From Spirosoma sp. KCTC 42546 (lineage in GTDB: Bacteria; Bacteroidota; Bacteroidia; Cytophagales; Spirosomataceae): DNA of 64,000 nucleotides. The DNA lies in the NCBI RefSeq assembly GCF_006965485.1, contig NZ_CP041360.1, positions 7,482,501 through 7,546,500 on the forward strand, given 5' to 3'. Below, in pieces: positions 1 to 8,910 of this stretch. Each line of letters begins with the position of its first letter. Within the stretch, counting starts at the first letter, position 1. Below the pieces are notes generated by a model. It searched no databases and was not told where the DNA came from. It saw only the letters and a program-made list of their open reading frames with translations. The position numbers were made by a program, and so were the translations under genes.

Positions 1-1180
1 ATTTCATTTTTCCCGTTGGCAAATCCACCATGCCATACGAAAGGTGATATAACTCATTGGCATACGTCCGCCCTAACCGACGCAGAATAGCAAACAGCAC
101 CGCAAAGTGATAATCCTGCTCGTTGCCTACCACCCAAATGGAGCGGTTATTATGAAAATCCTGGAATTTCAGATCGGTTGTGCCCAGGTCCTGCGTCATA
201 TATACCGACGTACCATCCGAACGCATCACCAGCTTCTGATCCAGACCTTCTTCGGTCAGATCGATCCAGACCGAACTGTCATCTTTCCGGTAGAAAACCC
301 CCTTTTGCAAGCCTTCCTCAACAACTTCTTTCCCTAATAAATAGGTATTCGATTCGTAATAGGTTTTATCGAAACTAACGCCAATGCTTTTATAGGTAGC
401 ATCGAAACCAGCGTATACCCAGGCGTTGAGCTGGCTCCATAGCGCTACCGTTTCGGGATCACCCTGTTCCCAAAGGCGCAGCATCTGCTGAACCTCGAGC
501 ATAAGAGGAGCTTTCTTTTCGGCCTCTTCTTTGGGTGTTCCCTGACTCACCATCTCTTCAATCTGCGCTTTGTAGGCTTTATCGAACAGAACGTAGTATT
601 TCCCAATCAGGTGATCGCCCTTCATGCCCGATGACTCAGGTGTTTCCCCATGACCGAACATCTTGTAAGCCAGCATGGATTTGCAGATATGGACGCCCCG
701 ATCATTAACGATACAGGTTTTCACAACGTCGTAGCCATTGGCAGCCAGAATCCGGCTGACCGAATCGCCCAGAAAATTATTACGTAAGTGCCCGAGGTGC
801 AGCGGTTTGTTCGTGTTCGGCGATGAGAACTCAACCATCACCGACTGTTCTTTTGCGGGCAACAGACCGAATGACGAACTGGCAGCAATGTCATTTAATA
901 CTTCAATCCAGGCCGCATCGGCAACACTAATATTCAGAAAACCCTGCACCACATTAAACGCACTGACAAGCGAACTATGTTCGAGCAACCAGGCCCCAAT
1001 GGTTTGTCCAATTTGCGCAGGTGCCTGCCGAAGGGCTTTGGTTAGCGGAAACGTAACAAAGGTGTAAAGCCCTTCAAATTCTTTTTTAGTAGGCTGTAAT
1101 GACACTTCACCAATTTCCTGCTGATACAATTCGGAAACGGCACGCTGAATAACAACTTTTAATTCTTCCTGAATATCCAT
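1..1180 (-). CDS. argS: Arginyl-tRNA synthetase (5' part; truncated by window edge)
   Basis: Class I aminoacyl-tRNA synthetase that charges tRNA-Arg with arginine in the cytoplasm. Read on the minus strand from an ATG at 1180, the protein opens MDIQEELKVVIQRAVSELYQ and stays open to base 1. The HIGH-type signature is present as SPNTNKPLHLGHLRNN, in the form usual for ArgRS, and the last visible residues (MVDLPTGKMK) run into the KMSKS-equivalent loop, so the anticodon-binding domain lies outside the window. About 393 residues are visible; the family is normally near 550-600. The N-terminal Arg-tRNA synthetase additional domain precedes the HIGH motif as expected. Transcribed in the same direction as the acylase gene downstream at 1273-3645 lies upstream of it, so it probably has its own promoter between 1181 and 1272. 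Confidence 0.95.
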   Translation of the reverse strand, partial: MDIQEELKVVIQRAVSELYQQEIGEVSLQPTKKEFEGLYTFVTFPLTKALRQAPAQIGQTIGAWLLEHSSLVSAFNVVQGFLNISVADAAWIEVLNDIAASSSFGLLPAKEQSVMVEFSSPNTNKPLHLGHLRNNFLGDSVSRILAANGYDVVKTCIVNDRGVHICKSMLAYKMFGHGETPESSGMKGDHLIGKYYVLFDKAYKAQIEEMVSQGTPKEEAEKKAPLMLEVQQMLRLWEQGDPETVALWSQLNAWVYAGFDATYKSIGVSFDKTYYESNTYLLGKEVVEEGLQKGVFYRKDDSSVWIDLTEEGLDQKLVMRSDGTSVYMTQDLGTTDLKFQDFHNNRSIWVVGNEQDYHFAVLFAILRRLGRTYANELYHLSYGMVDLPTGKMK

Positions 1181-1244
1181 TCGATTGTGAAACTGCGCGA
1201 ACGGGCAGTTTTCCGATAGCAAAAGTACGAAATGTGCGGCTTAT

Positions 1245-1270
1245 GTAGTGCGACTGGAAAGTCACGCTAC
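1245..1270. repeat. Small REP-like palindrome (GCGACTGGAAAG core)
   Basis: The left half GTAGTGCGACT pairs with AGTCACGCTAC across a GGAA loop, with two mismatches. The core GCGACTGGAAAG recurs in the perfect hairpin at 53709-53765, over 52 kb away. It sits between argS and the acylase gene and may be a dispersed palindromic element. Confidence 0.5.
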
Positions 1271-1272
1271 TT

Positions 1273-3645
1273 TCAGGGCCATAATACAGTAGTTTCTTCC
1301 GCTACTGACTTTACTTTTTCTTTCGAGAAGAATACTGGGAAATACTTATTCTCGGCCCAGATCGGGAACAAATCGCCGTAATGCGGGCTATCGGGATTAC
1401 CCGACTGACCAGGGTTGTTGATGCCTAACGTTTTATCCCAATCTTCGGTATCAACCAAAATACGAAACGACGCGCCGTGGGTTTGGTTGAGATTGAAACT
1501 CGTTGCATTAACCGTTTCGGCATAGCCACCCCGAGGCAACGGACCGAGATTGATTTTCTTCCGCATAGCCTTGTCAACCAGATTACTAAGCGGGTGTGTA
1601 AGCGTAATGTGTTTATTCTTCGATTGACCATACTGCCACTTGTCCATGTCGTTCCCGAGTCGGTTGGTGAGTTCGGCTACGGCATGGTCCAAGCAGGAAA
1701 GAAGTAAACTATCACGAGAGGCCGTTGGAACGAGAAGGGCATCTAGTACCCGTTTCGATGGCAGGCTTTTTAAGTAAGGCTGAGCGTTTTTCGGTACTTT
1801 TTGCAAATAAACAGCCTGTTTTAACTGCTCTTCCCAGGCAACATAAATGGCGGCAGCAATGGAGTTTGGGTCAAGTTTATAATCCCATCGGTGCAAATAC
1901 GCCAAGGCCTTTGCGGTCTGATTAGTAGGCGATGACAGGTTTTGAAGTAGTGGGACGAGCGTCCGGGCCGGAATAGCCAGATAATCGGCTTGCAAGGCCA
2001 TAAAATCGACCAGATTTTTACGCTTGCCATCACTTAACACTTCTTCTATTCGGTGCGCCCTACTCGGGGAAGCCCATGTCCAGCCAACGGCATTACGGTG
2101 CGAAAAATCAACTGGTGTTAAGTTATTATTTGCCGTTGCTACGTAGCCTTCGGGTGGGTTCAGTTTATTGGGAAGTTGCTGAATGGGCAGATAACCGCTC
2201 CACTCAAACCGGCCATCGCCCGGAACGGGCACTAAACCCGTAAAGTTTTGCCGAATGGGTGCCAGTCCCACGGCCTGCCAGCCAATGGTACCAGTCTTAT
2301 CCGCCCAGATCATGTTTTCGCCTGGAACCCGGCTATACAGGCAGGCTTGCCGAAATTCCGTCCAGTCCTTCGACTGATTCATGCGCAAACTAGCCAGATA
2401 AGGCGCACAGCCCGTATCGAGCCATCCCGCCCGAACAGCATAGGCTTTATGATGTTGTTTATCTTCGAATACAACCGGTCCATGACGCGTGTACTTTAAC
2501 TCGGCCTGAACCGGTTTGCCAACCTTCATCGGAATGGTTTCAGTAAACGTTTTCATAGTCTCCCACCGATCCACCTTACCGTTACCTCTATAGCGATATT
2601 GATTGGGATTGGCGGGGTTGGTATCGTACACATACAAATCTTCATTATCCGTTTCGAAGATGGTCAGTCCCCAGGCACCGTAGTCGTTGTGGCCAATGGA
2701 AATACCCGGCAAGGTTGGCTCACCCCCTCCTATTACATTCCAGCCGGGCGAATCCACGCCGGGCGCGTTCAGATGCACCCAGTAGCGCAGGGAAGGCGTC
2801 GACTGCGAGCGGTGTGGGTCGTTCGCCAGCATCGGATATCCACTGGCTGACTGATTGCCCGAAATGACCCAGTTATTGGAGCCAACAAACTGTTTTTCAG
2901 TATCGAACCAATCGTCAACGGAACGACTTGCTTCATCTTCATCCGCTTTCGATAGTCTTCCTTTAAAGGTGAGGGGTAATCGAAACGCTTCATAGATTTC
3001 CAGAATCGGCTGAAATAATTCGTCGCCGTTCACATGGAGCGTCAGGTCTGGCTCACCTGCTTTGGTGATGGGATGAAACCATTGTAGTTCACGAAGTTTT
3101 TCAGGGCCAATGAGCTTCACTAACCGACCGTAATTCAACTCATCGCGAACATTACCCAATAGACCTTGGTGGCGGCTGATAACGACTTCAGGCGTCCAAA
3201 AGCCTGGTTTTGTTTCAAGCACCCGAAATTCGAAAGGTAGTTTCTCGGGGGTTTTCAGGATTTCCGTAATGTAAGCGTTAATCCCATCGACAAACGCTCG
3301 AACAATCTGTGGCCCATGGGGATGGTAATGGAGTAGCTCCTTGGTAATGTCGCCCCTGAACTGAAATAGTCTTGTCCCAATATCCCGCTTGGTTTCCTGC
3401 GGCCCCAGCAATTCAGCCACGGTGCCGGTTGCTTGCCGACGCCATATTTCCAATTGGAACAAGCGATCCTGAGCAGCCGAATATCCCTGCGCAAAAAACA
3501 GATCATGCTCGTTTTTTGCGTAGATATGATTGACACCCCATCGGTCGCGGATGATTTCAACGGGTTGTTGCAGACCAGGTGTTTGTTGGGAACAGGCAGA
3601 TGAGAACGTACTAATAACTAGAAGAAGAGGTAGTATTCGGCGCAT
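1273..3645 (-). CDS. Penicillin acylase family lipoprotein (peptidase S45, Ntn hydrolase)
   Basis: A 790-residue Ntn-hydrolase precursor of the penicillin/acyl-homoserine-lactone acylase family, which cleaves amide-linked acyl groups after autocatalytic processing into alpha and beta chains. A lipoprotein signal is visible (MRRILPLLLVISTFSSAC, lipid-anchor Cys18), placing it in the periplasm or outer membrane. The family's chain-cleavage site is GSNNWVISG with Gly255-Ser256; Ser256 would be the N-terminal catalytic nucleophile of the beta chain. Length fits the family (about 750-850). The N-terminal stretch RDRWGVNHIYAKNEHDLFFAQGY is typical of the alpha chain. The real substrate cannot be read from sequence; penicillin, AHL or other acyl amides are all possible. 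It appears to be a single-gene unit, divergent from the small lipoprotein at 3770. Confidence 0.92.
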   Translation of the reverse strand: MRRILPLLLVISTFSSACSQQTPGLQQPVEIIRDRWGVNHIYAKNEHDLFFAQGYSAAQDRLFQLEIWRRQATGTVAELLGPQETKRDIGTRLFQFRGDITKELLHYHPHGPQIVRAFVDGINAYITEILKTPEKLPFEFRVLETKPGFWTPEVVISRHQGLLGNVRDELNYGRLVKLIGPEKLRELQWFHPITKAGEPDLTLHVNGDELFQPILEIYEAFRLPLTFKGRLSKADEDEASRSVDDWFDTEKQFVGSNNWVISGNQSASGYPMLANDPHRSQSTPSLRYWVHLNAPGVDSPGWNVIGGGEPTLPGISIGHNDYGAWGLTIFETDNEDLYVYDTNPANPNQYRYRGNGKVDRWETMKTFTETIPMKVGKPVQAELKYTRHGPVVFEDKQHHKAYAVRAGWLDTGCAPYLASLRMNQSKDWTEFRQACLYSRVPGENMIWADKTGTIGWQAVGLAPIRQNFTGLVPVPGDGRFEWSGYLPIQQLPNKLNPPEGYVATANNNLTPVDFSHRNAVGWTWASPSRAHRIEEVLSDGKRKNLVDFMALQADYLAIPARTLVPLLQNLSSPTNQTAKALAYLHRWDYKLDPNSIAAAIYVAWEEQLKQAVYLQKVPKNAQPYLKSLPSKRVLDALLVPTASRDSLLLSCLDHAVAELTNRLGNDMDKWQYGQSKNKHITLTHPLSNLVDKAMRKKINLGPLPRGGYAETVNATSFNLNQTHGASFRILVDTEDWDKTLGINNPGQSGNPDSPHYGDLFPIWAENKYFPVFFSKEKVKSVAEETTVLWP

Positions 3646-3769
3646 TACGTTGAGGCTATTTTAGAGTAAGATAGCCAACAATTTGTTCACCTAAACTTTA
3701 ACAGGTAGTTAACAAGTAAAAGGTAACTATGTTGTTACTTTCAACAACTAAATACACCACCGACAATCC

Positions 3770-4270
3770 ATGAAAACTATTATAAATAAAGTCCTAATAA
3801 TAAGCCTGTTAACAATCCTGACTGGTTGCATAACAGCGAACTTTCAGTCAAACGTAAAAGCGGATGCCAAACCGGAATTTCGTCGTATTCTAATCGTCTC
3901 GAAGCTCTCAAACGTTAGTCAGACCTATTTGCCTACATTCCAAACGGCGTTTCCGGCTGGCTATCAAGTGTGTACCGTATCAAGCAGCCCAATCGCATTC
4001 GAGAGCCCAGAAGAATCAATTGAAAAGCAACGGCAGACCTGCCAAAGTGAGGTTATTTTAACCATTGATTTTAATCGAAATTATACAACCGGTTCTGGCA
4101 AGTATATATCGTCCTATAATGAACTTCTTTTAGAGATGACGGACCTTACAACTGGAAAACCTTTCTGGAAAGCCCTTGTCACAACCGGCGGAAGCAGTGA
4201 AGTTCCTCCCCGTCAGATTGTCAATCAACTTATCAAGGACGGTATTATCGAAGGTACAGTTCCGCTCTAA
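3770..4270 (+). CDS. Small hypothetical lipoprotein
   Basis: A 166-residue protein I do not assign to a named family. The N-terminus MKTIINKVLIISLLTILTGC is a lipoprotein signal with anchor Cys20. The remainder has alternating hydrophobic strands (RRILIVSKLSN, VILTIDFNRNY, YNELLLEMTDL) and a DLTTGKPFWKALVTT segment, a layout seen in small periplasmic lipoproteins of Bacteroidota that resemble LPS-assembly or GldH/DUF4136-like folds, but this likeness is only structural inference. It is monocistronic, followed by a strong bidirectional hairpin at 4324-4371. It contains Cys residues at about 64 and 86 that could form a disulfide. Confidence 0.75.
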   Translation: MKTIINKVLIISLLTILTGCITANFQSNVKADAKPEFRRILIVSKLSNVSQTYLPTFQTAFPAGYQVCTVSSSPIAFESPEESIEKQRQTCQSEVILTIDFNRNYTTGSGKYISSYNELLLEMTDLTTGKPFWKALVTTGGSSEVPPRQIVNQLIKDGIIEGTVPL

Positions 4271-4323
4271 AAATCCTATCCAACAAACCAGTAGCGTTAA
4301 GAGCTACTTTTCTAGTTTCTATT

Positions 4324-4371
4324 AAACAAAACGTGGCGTCAGACTGTAAAGTCTGACGCCACGTTTTGTTT
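4324..4371. terminator. Perfect 22-bp hairpin, bidirectional terminator
   Basis: Arms 4324-4345 and 4350-4371 are exact inverse complements with a four-base loop. The outer parts of the arms are A-rich and T-rich respectively, so on either strand the GC-rich stem (CGTGGCGTCAGACT) is followed by a T-rich tail. It lies between two convergent genes. Confidence 0.9.
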
Positions 4372-4385
4372 TGACCAGCAGCAAC

Positions 4386-5060
4386 TTACCCTTTTATGCT
4401 ACTCAAATAGGTCTTGTTGCCGTTCTTATTGATGTAATATTTACCACCACGAGGGCCGGTCATGACTTTCTCGCCATTTGGGCCTTTTTTAGAAGCATCA
4501 ACCGGCGCTTTATAGTCGGCCGGAGTGGCTTTTTCCTCCTTCACGGCAGGCGTCGACGCTTTGGCGGTTTTGCTCATTTTATCGTCCTTTAGGCCTGCAT
4601 TGTCAGCGGCCTTATCTGCCTTTTTAGCGGCTTTATCCATCTTTGCGTCAGCTGTAACAGCTCCTTTATCAGCAGCATCTTTGGCGTCTTTTTTAGCATC
4701 CTTAGCCGCTCTGACCTTGGCCATTCGCTCGTTCATGGCCGCCTGTTTAGCAGCATCGGTCGTTGCCTCTGCATTACCTTTAGCATCCGCTTTAGCCTCT
4801 TTTACGGCATCCTTGGCAGCCTTCTTATCGGCCTTCGCCTGTGCTTTAGCTGCTTTGTCGGCATCGGTCATACCCTCTTTTGCAGCATCCTTAGCCGCTT
4901 TCTTCTCCGCTTTCGCGGCTGCCTTAGCCGATGCGTCCGCATCGCTCATCTCTTTCTTGGCTTTGCTTTTCGACGGTTTAGTATCCTGGGCTATACTATT
5001 AAATGTGGCCAGTAAGCCGAGGGCAAAACACAGCATTAACAAATTCTTTTTCATGGTCAT
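4386..5060 (-). CDS. Exported Ala/Lys-rich repeat protein with C-terminal basic-adaptor-like domain
   Basis: A 224-residue protein with a signal peptide (MKKNLLMLCFALGLLATFNSIAQ; the second Met is the better start, 5054). Residues about 35-170 are almost entirely Ala, Lys and Asp with two near-identical units of about 26 residues starting MSDADASAK and MTDADKAAK, probably one long charged helix. The C-terminal 30 residues (GPRGGKYYINKNGNKTYL) match the pattern of the PBCV-specific basic adaptor domain, a short module first defined in Chlorella virus proteins and found attached to varied bacterial proteins; its function is unknown. A role as a nucleic-acid- or envelope-binding basic protein is inference. 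The reverse strand carries a long open frame that is a composition artefact. Confidence 0.8.
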   Translation of the reverse strand: MTMKKNLLMLCFALGLLATFNSIAQDTKPSKSKAKKEMSDADASAKAAAKAEKKAAKDAAKEGMTDADKAAKAQAKADKKAAKDAVKEAKADAKGNAEATTDAAKQAAMNERMAKVRAAKDAKKDAKDAADKGAVTADAKMDKAAKKADKAADNAGLKDDKMSKTAKASTPAVKEEKATPADYKAPVDASKKGPNGEKVMTGPRGGKYYINKNGNKTYLSSIKG

Positions 5061-5161
5061 TGGATTGGGGTTTATGAAACAACTGGAAAATATGAACTCT
5101 TAGGACGGAAAGATGGGTATAAAATCACGTATCTGTCACTAAAAATGACTTAAATTTTTCT

Positions 5162-5169
5162 TAAATTTG
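5162..5169 (+). promoter_or_regulatory. Candidate -7 element for recQ
   Basis: TAAATTTG matches the Bacteroidota -7 consensus TAnnTTTG exactly and lies about 100 bases before the recQ start. No good -33 TTTG is visible at the expected spacing, so support is limited. Confidence 0.3.
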
Positions 5170-5266
5170 ATATAAATATAGTAGCTGACAGCCAGTCACG
5201 AATAGCTAGTTAGCTCGTCTTATCTACGCCTGTTTGTCCGGCACATACGCTACTCGGAAAGACGCA

Positions 5267-7393
5267 ATGATTAGTACAAATCCGCCCCGTTCGCAAACTC
5301 CTGCCGATTACCTCAAGCGTTATTATGGCTATGATCGGTTCCGGCCCATGCAGGAAGCCATTATTCAGTCTATCCTGAGTGGACGCGACACAGTAGTCCT
5401 GATGCCAACCGGGGGGGGGAAATCCGTTTGTTTCCAAATTCCTGCTTTGATACTCCCCGGCCTGACGGTGGTGGTTTCGCCCCTGATTGCGCTCATGAAA
5501 GATCAGGTGGGTGCGTTGCACATGAACGGTATTCAGGCGGCTTTCTATAACAGTACCCAAACCAGCCGCGAACAGCGCGATATTGAAGACGATTGCATCA
5601 GTGGCAAGCTCAAATTGCTCTACGTTTCTCCTGAAAAATTACTAACCGAGTCATTTTTTCATTTTCTGGAGCGCGTCAATGTCTCGCTGTTTGCGATCGA
5701 CGAAGCGCATTGCATTTCATCGTGGGGGCACGATTTCCGACCGGAATATACCCAACTGCATATTCTGAAGGAGAAGTTTCCGACCGTACCGACCATTGCC
5801 CTCACCGCTACTGCCGATAAACTCACCCGACACGATATTGCCACCCGGCTCGGCATGCATGATCCGGCGGTATTTGTGGATTCGTTTAATCGGAAAAACC
5901 TGAGTTTGCAGGTGCTGCCCGGCCAGAACCGGATTCAGCAAATCATTAAGCTGTTGCAACAGAAACCCGATACATCGGGTATTATTTACTGTCTGAGTCG
6001 GAAATCGACGGAATCCCTGGCGGCTAAGTTGCAGGAGAAAGGGTTTAGCGCGGCTTTCTACCACGCGAAAATGGACCCCGACGATCGGTCGAAAACGCAG
6101 GAAGCTTTCCTCCGCGACGATGTCCGCATTATGTGCGCTACCATTGCGTTTGGGATGGGCATCGACAAGTCGAATGTGCGCTGGGTAATTCATTACAACA
6201 TGCCCAAAAACATCGAGAGCTTTTACCAGGAAATTGGGCGTGCAGGGCGCGATGGTGCAGCGGCCCAAACCGTTCTGTTCTATAGTTTCGCCGATGTGGC
6301 TACCTATAAGGAGATGCTCGCCGAAAACAGTCCAGCTAATCTTGGTCTACAGCTGGCCAAACTGGAACGGATGCAGCAATACGCAGACGCCCATACCTGC
6401 CGCCGACAAATCCTGCTCTCGTATTTTTCCGAAGAACTGTCTGAACCCTGCGGCAACTGCGATGTGTGCCGAGACCCGCGTGTCACCTTCGATGGTACAA
6501 TTCTGGCGCAGAAAGCCTTGTCGGCGATGGTTCGCACAGGCGAGCGCGTACCAATGAACCTGCTGATTGACATTTTGCGTGGTTCCCGAAGTCAGCAGGT
6601 GTTGCAAGGCGGCTACGATCAGGTAAAAACATACGGGGCTGGCCGCGATCTTAAATTTGAAGACTGGCGAAATTATATCCATCAATTGATCAACATCGGG
6701 GTCATTGAAATTGCCTACGATCAACATTACGCCCTCCGCCGGGGCATCCTGGCCGATCAGGTATTGCGGGGAACGCGCAAAATTGACCTCGTTCGGCCTG
6801 ATGATGCCCCAAAGCCAGTAGTCGAGAAAACGAAGACCAAAACCGAAACCCAGCGCGACGATCTGTTCGAACGGCTACGTACACTACGCAAGCAACTTGC
6901 CGACGAACAGAACGTACCCGCCTACGTTATTTTTACAGATACGACCCTCGAAGACATGGCCCGCCAGCGGCCAATCACCCCGGATGCACTACGGAATGTG
7001 AGCGGGGTGGGCGAACGGAAACTCCAACTGTTCGGGAAACAGTTTCTGGACGAGATTCTCGGTTATGTTCGCGGTCGGGTGCAGGCTGGCGAAAAGCCAA
7101 AAGGGTCGACCCAATTAGTAACCCTTGATCTGTACAATAATGGCCTCACTATGGAGCAGATTGCGGCCGAGCGCCAGCTCACAACCGGCTCTGTTGCGAG
7201 CCATTTGGTGCAGCTTTCCAAATCGGGATACGATATTGATTTAGTCTCACTTATTGACCCTACCGAACGGCGCGAAATTGAAAAAGCCATTGCGGCTGTA
7301 GGTATCGAAGAAGGGCGTTTAAAGCCTGTTTTCGAGCATTTAGGTGGCCGCTATGACTATGGCAAATTAACGCTTGTGGCAGGGCTTCTTTAA
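5267..7393 (+). CDS. recQ: ATP-dependent DNA helicase RecQ
   Basis: A 3'-5' superfamily 2 DNA helicase that unwinds recombination and fork intermediates. Read from ATG 5267 (708 residues); a start 33 bases upstream is possible but GGAAAG lies just before 5267 and the extra residues do not look conserved. Walker A is TGGGKS with Lys52, motif II is DEAH within AIDEAHCISSWGHDFRPEY, and motif VI is QEIGRAGRDG. A zinc-binding Cys cluster follows (CRRQILLSYFSEELSEPCGNCDVC), then a winged-helix RQC domain, an HRDC domain (FERLRTLRKQLADEQNVPAY onward) and a C-terminal helix-turn-helix-like segment with TMEQIAAERQLTTGSVASHL. All domains of a full-length RecQ are present. The three Walker glycines are encoded by an uninterrupted run of nine G (5411-5419). 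A short hairpin followed by TTTT (about 7494-7520) may terminate it. Confidence 0.96.
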   Translation: MISTNPPRSQTPADYLKRYYGYDRFRPMQEAIIQSILSGRDTVVLMPTGGGKSVCFQIPALILPGLTVVVSPLIALMKDQVGALHMNGIQAAFYNSTQTSREQRDIEDDCISGKLKLLYVSPEKLLTESFFHFLERVNVSLFAIDEAHCISSWGHDFRPEYTQLHILKEKFPTVPTIALTATADKLTRHDIATRLGMHDPAVFVDSFNRKNLSLQVLPGQNRIQQIIKLLQQKPDTSGIIYCLSRKSTESLAAKLQEKGFSAAFYHAKMDPDDRSKTQEAFLRDDVRIMCATIAFGMGIDKSNVRWVIHYNMPKNIESFYQEIGRAGRDGAAAQTVLFYSFADVATYKEMLAENSPANLGLQLAKLERMQQYADAHTCRRQILLSYFSEELSEPCGNCDVCRDPRVTFDGTILAQKALSAMVRTGERVPMNLLIDILRGSRSQQVLQGGYDQVKTYGAGRDLKFEDWRNYIHQLINIGVIEIAYDQHYALRRGILADQVLRGTRKIDLVRPDDAPKPVVEKTKTKTETQRDDLFERLRTLRKQLADEQNVPAYVIFTDTTLEDMARQRPITPDALRNVSGVGERKLQLFGKQFLDEILGYVRGRVQAGEKPKGSTQLVTLDLYNNGLTMEQIAAERQLTTGSVASHLVQLSKSGYDIDLVSLIDPTERREIEKAIAAVGIEEGRLKPVFEHLGGRYDYGKLTLVAGLL

Positions 7394-7482
7394 AGATAAA
7401 ATCCATTTTTTGCTTGGACCGTTGGATAATTCTTAGGGAAATAGTTGGTATATAGCAGAGAATCAGTTAAGTTCGTATTCTA

Positions 7483-8664
7483 GTGGAAAACAGGCCCGTC
7501 AGTCAAGTACGGGTTTTGTTGTCTATATGTATCACAACAACTAATGTAATTTTGATAAAAGAAGTAAGTTTTTCACTGCTCATGGCCGCCGTAAAATCGG
7601 GGCCGGGTGTCGTTCCAACAACGCATCCGATCTCCATTTTCAGCCCCGACACGAGCCGAATTCTTCCCTCAAACGGCCTCAACAATCCTCAATTATTAGT
7701 CGTAGATTCAACCAAACGACTGTTCCCAATTTACTTCTGCGGAGAAGAAGTACCTGTTAACGAACCTAAAGTGTCGCGCCGTTGGGCACAAACATTACGC
7801 ACCTATGGAGCACAAGAAGAGTTCCTGTTTGATCTTCGTTCCCGTGCCTCTGAGTTTTTCCCGGTTATTGACCCTATTCTCCGTAAATACAAAATTCCGC
7901 GCGACTTTCGATTCATGCCGCTCGCCGAAAGTGCGTTAGATAACCGGAGTGTATCGTATCGGGGAGCCGCCGGTTACTGGCAGATTATGCCGGGTACTGC
8001 CCGCGAGTTAGGTCTGAAAGTAAACGGGAAAGTAGATGAACGCCTGAATCTGGAAAAAGCAACGGTAGCGGTTTGTCGGCATTTGCACCAACTCTACCGG
8101 GAATTAGGCTCCTGGACACTAGTGGCTGCAGCTTATAATGGTGGTATCACGCATGTGATGAACAAAATGGAGCAGCAGGGCCAAACCAGTTATTATCGGC
8201 TGCGGCTACACCGCGAAACAAGTCACTACCTGTTCCGCATTCTGGCGTTCAAAGAACTACTGACGAACCCGCGCCAATACGCTCTCTTATTAAGTGGTTC
8301 AACCATTGCTGAGTTGACAAAGCCATTGCCTAGTTGGCATAAGCCGCTGGCTCTCCCGAAAAAAATCAAGGATTCGCCTACTATCGAACTGGTTGACGAA
8401 GATTTTACCGATCCAATGTGGGGGCCACGTCCAAATACAACCTTAACCAAAGCCCCCTCGGATACCGACCAATTAATTGCTAGTGCAGCTTTAGCTAAAA
8501 AAGCGCTTAACACCCCGGCTGCTGATTTAGAACAGCAAGGTCAACATTTACCAATCAAGAAATTAATGATGGGACTAATGGTGCTCCGGTTCCGGCGGCC
8601 AAGGTTTTTGCAGTGGAAAAAAGGAGAAGGCATTCGTCCTCTACACTTTTGGGACTGGTTATAA
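7483..8664 (+). CDS. Lytic transglycosylase, SLT domain (paralogue 1 of 3, shortened)
   Basis: A murein lytic transglycosylase of the MltD-like family that cleaves the MurNAc-GlcNAc bond of peptidoglycan. The SLT catalytic block is FRFMPLAESALDN with Glu149 (numbered from the GTG at 7483), followed by GAAGYWQIMPGTARELGL and SWTLVAAAYNGG. Upstream lies the motif FPIYFCGEEVPV shared with the two genes that follow. Unlike them it lacks the C-terminal beta domain and ends in a short basic, aromatic tail (RRPRFLQWKKG, FWDWL). The start is uncertain: the GTG at 7483, a TTG at 7552 and an ATG at 7582 are all in frame, and a possible recQ terminator overlaps the first. The N-terminal hydrophobic stretch is weak as a signal peptide for any of them. 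Confidence 0.88.
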   Translation: MENRPVSQVRVLLSICITTTNVILIKEVSFSLLMAAVKSGPGVVPTTHPISIFSPDTSRILPSNGLNNPQLLVVDSTKRLFPIYFCGEEVPVNEPKVSRRWAQTLRTYGAQEEFLFDLRSRASEFFPVIDPILRKYKIPRDFRFMPLAESALDNRSVSYRGAAGYWQIMPGTARELGLKVNGKVDERLNLEKATVAVCRHLHQLYRELGSWTLVAAAYNGGITHVMNKMEQQGQTSYYRLRLHRETSHYLFRILAFKELLTNPRQYALLLSGSTIAELTKPLPSWHKPLALPKKIKDSPTIELVDEDFTDPMWGPRPNTTLTKAPSDTDQLIASAALAKKALNTPAADLEQQGQHLPIKKLMMGLMVLRFRRPRFLQWKKGEGIRPLHFWDWL

Positions 8665-8773
8665 AGCTCCCGTTACCAATCTTCATTCTGTGGATTCTTT
8701 TGGGGCATAGGCACTGTTTATCAACACAATAGAATCAGCAAACCCAACAGAATCCTAAGACGCTACATTCGTT

Positions 8774-8814
8774 TAAACAGGAAAGCCGCTTGATGAGAGC
8801 GGCTTTCCTGTTTA
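8774..8814. terminator. 17-bp hairpin downstream of transglycosylase 1
   Basis: Arms 8774-8790 and 8798-8814 are perfectly complementary (stem core AGGAAAGCCGCT) around a seven-base loop. Only a short T tract follows on the plus strand. Likely transcription terminator. Confidence 0.75.
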
Positions 8815-8835
8815 CTACCTTATAATAAATAAAGC

Positions 8836-8849
8836 AACACTATAGTGTT
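8836..8849. promoter_or_regulatory. 14-bp perfect palindrome, possible operator
   Basis: AACACTATAGTGTT is a perfect palindrome 62 bases before the second transglycosylase gene. It has the size and AT-rich centre of a dimeric regulator site, but no regulator is adjacent. Confidence 0.3.
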
Positions 8850-8910
8850 ACTGTAGACTAAAGTGAAAGTCTAAAAAAACATAGCCCATAAAACTTGAAC
8901 TTGCCGTTTA

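Noticed and set aside
1273..3645. Calling the acylase a penicillin G acylase or quorum-quenching AHL acylase
   Set aside because: The Ntn core is clear, but no residue pattern visible here decides the substrate.
4525..5103. Long open frame on the plus strand opposite the Ala/Lys-rich gene
   Set aside because: It is a composition artefact: the complement of Ala/Lys/Asp codons gives an open Ala/Ser/Leu frame. The minus-strand reading has a signal peptide and conserved tail.
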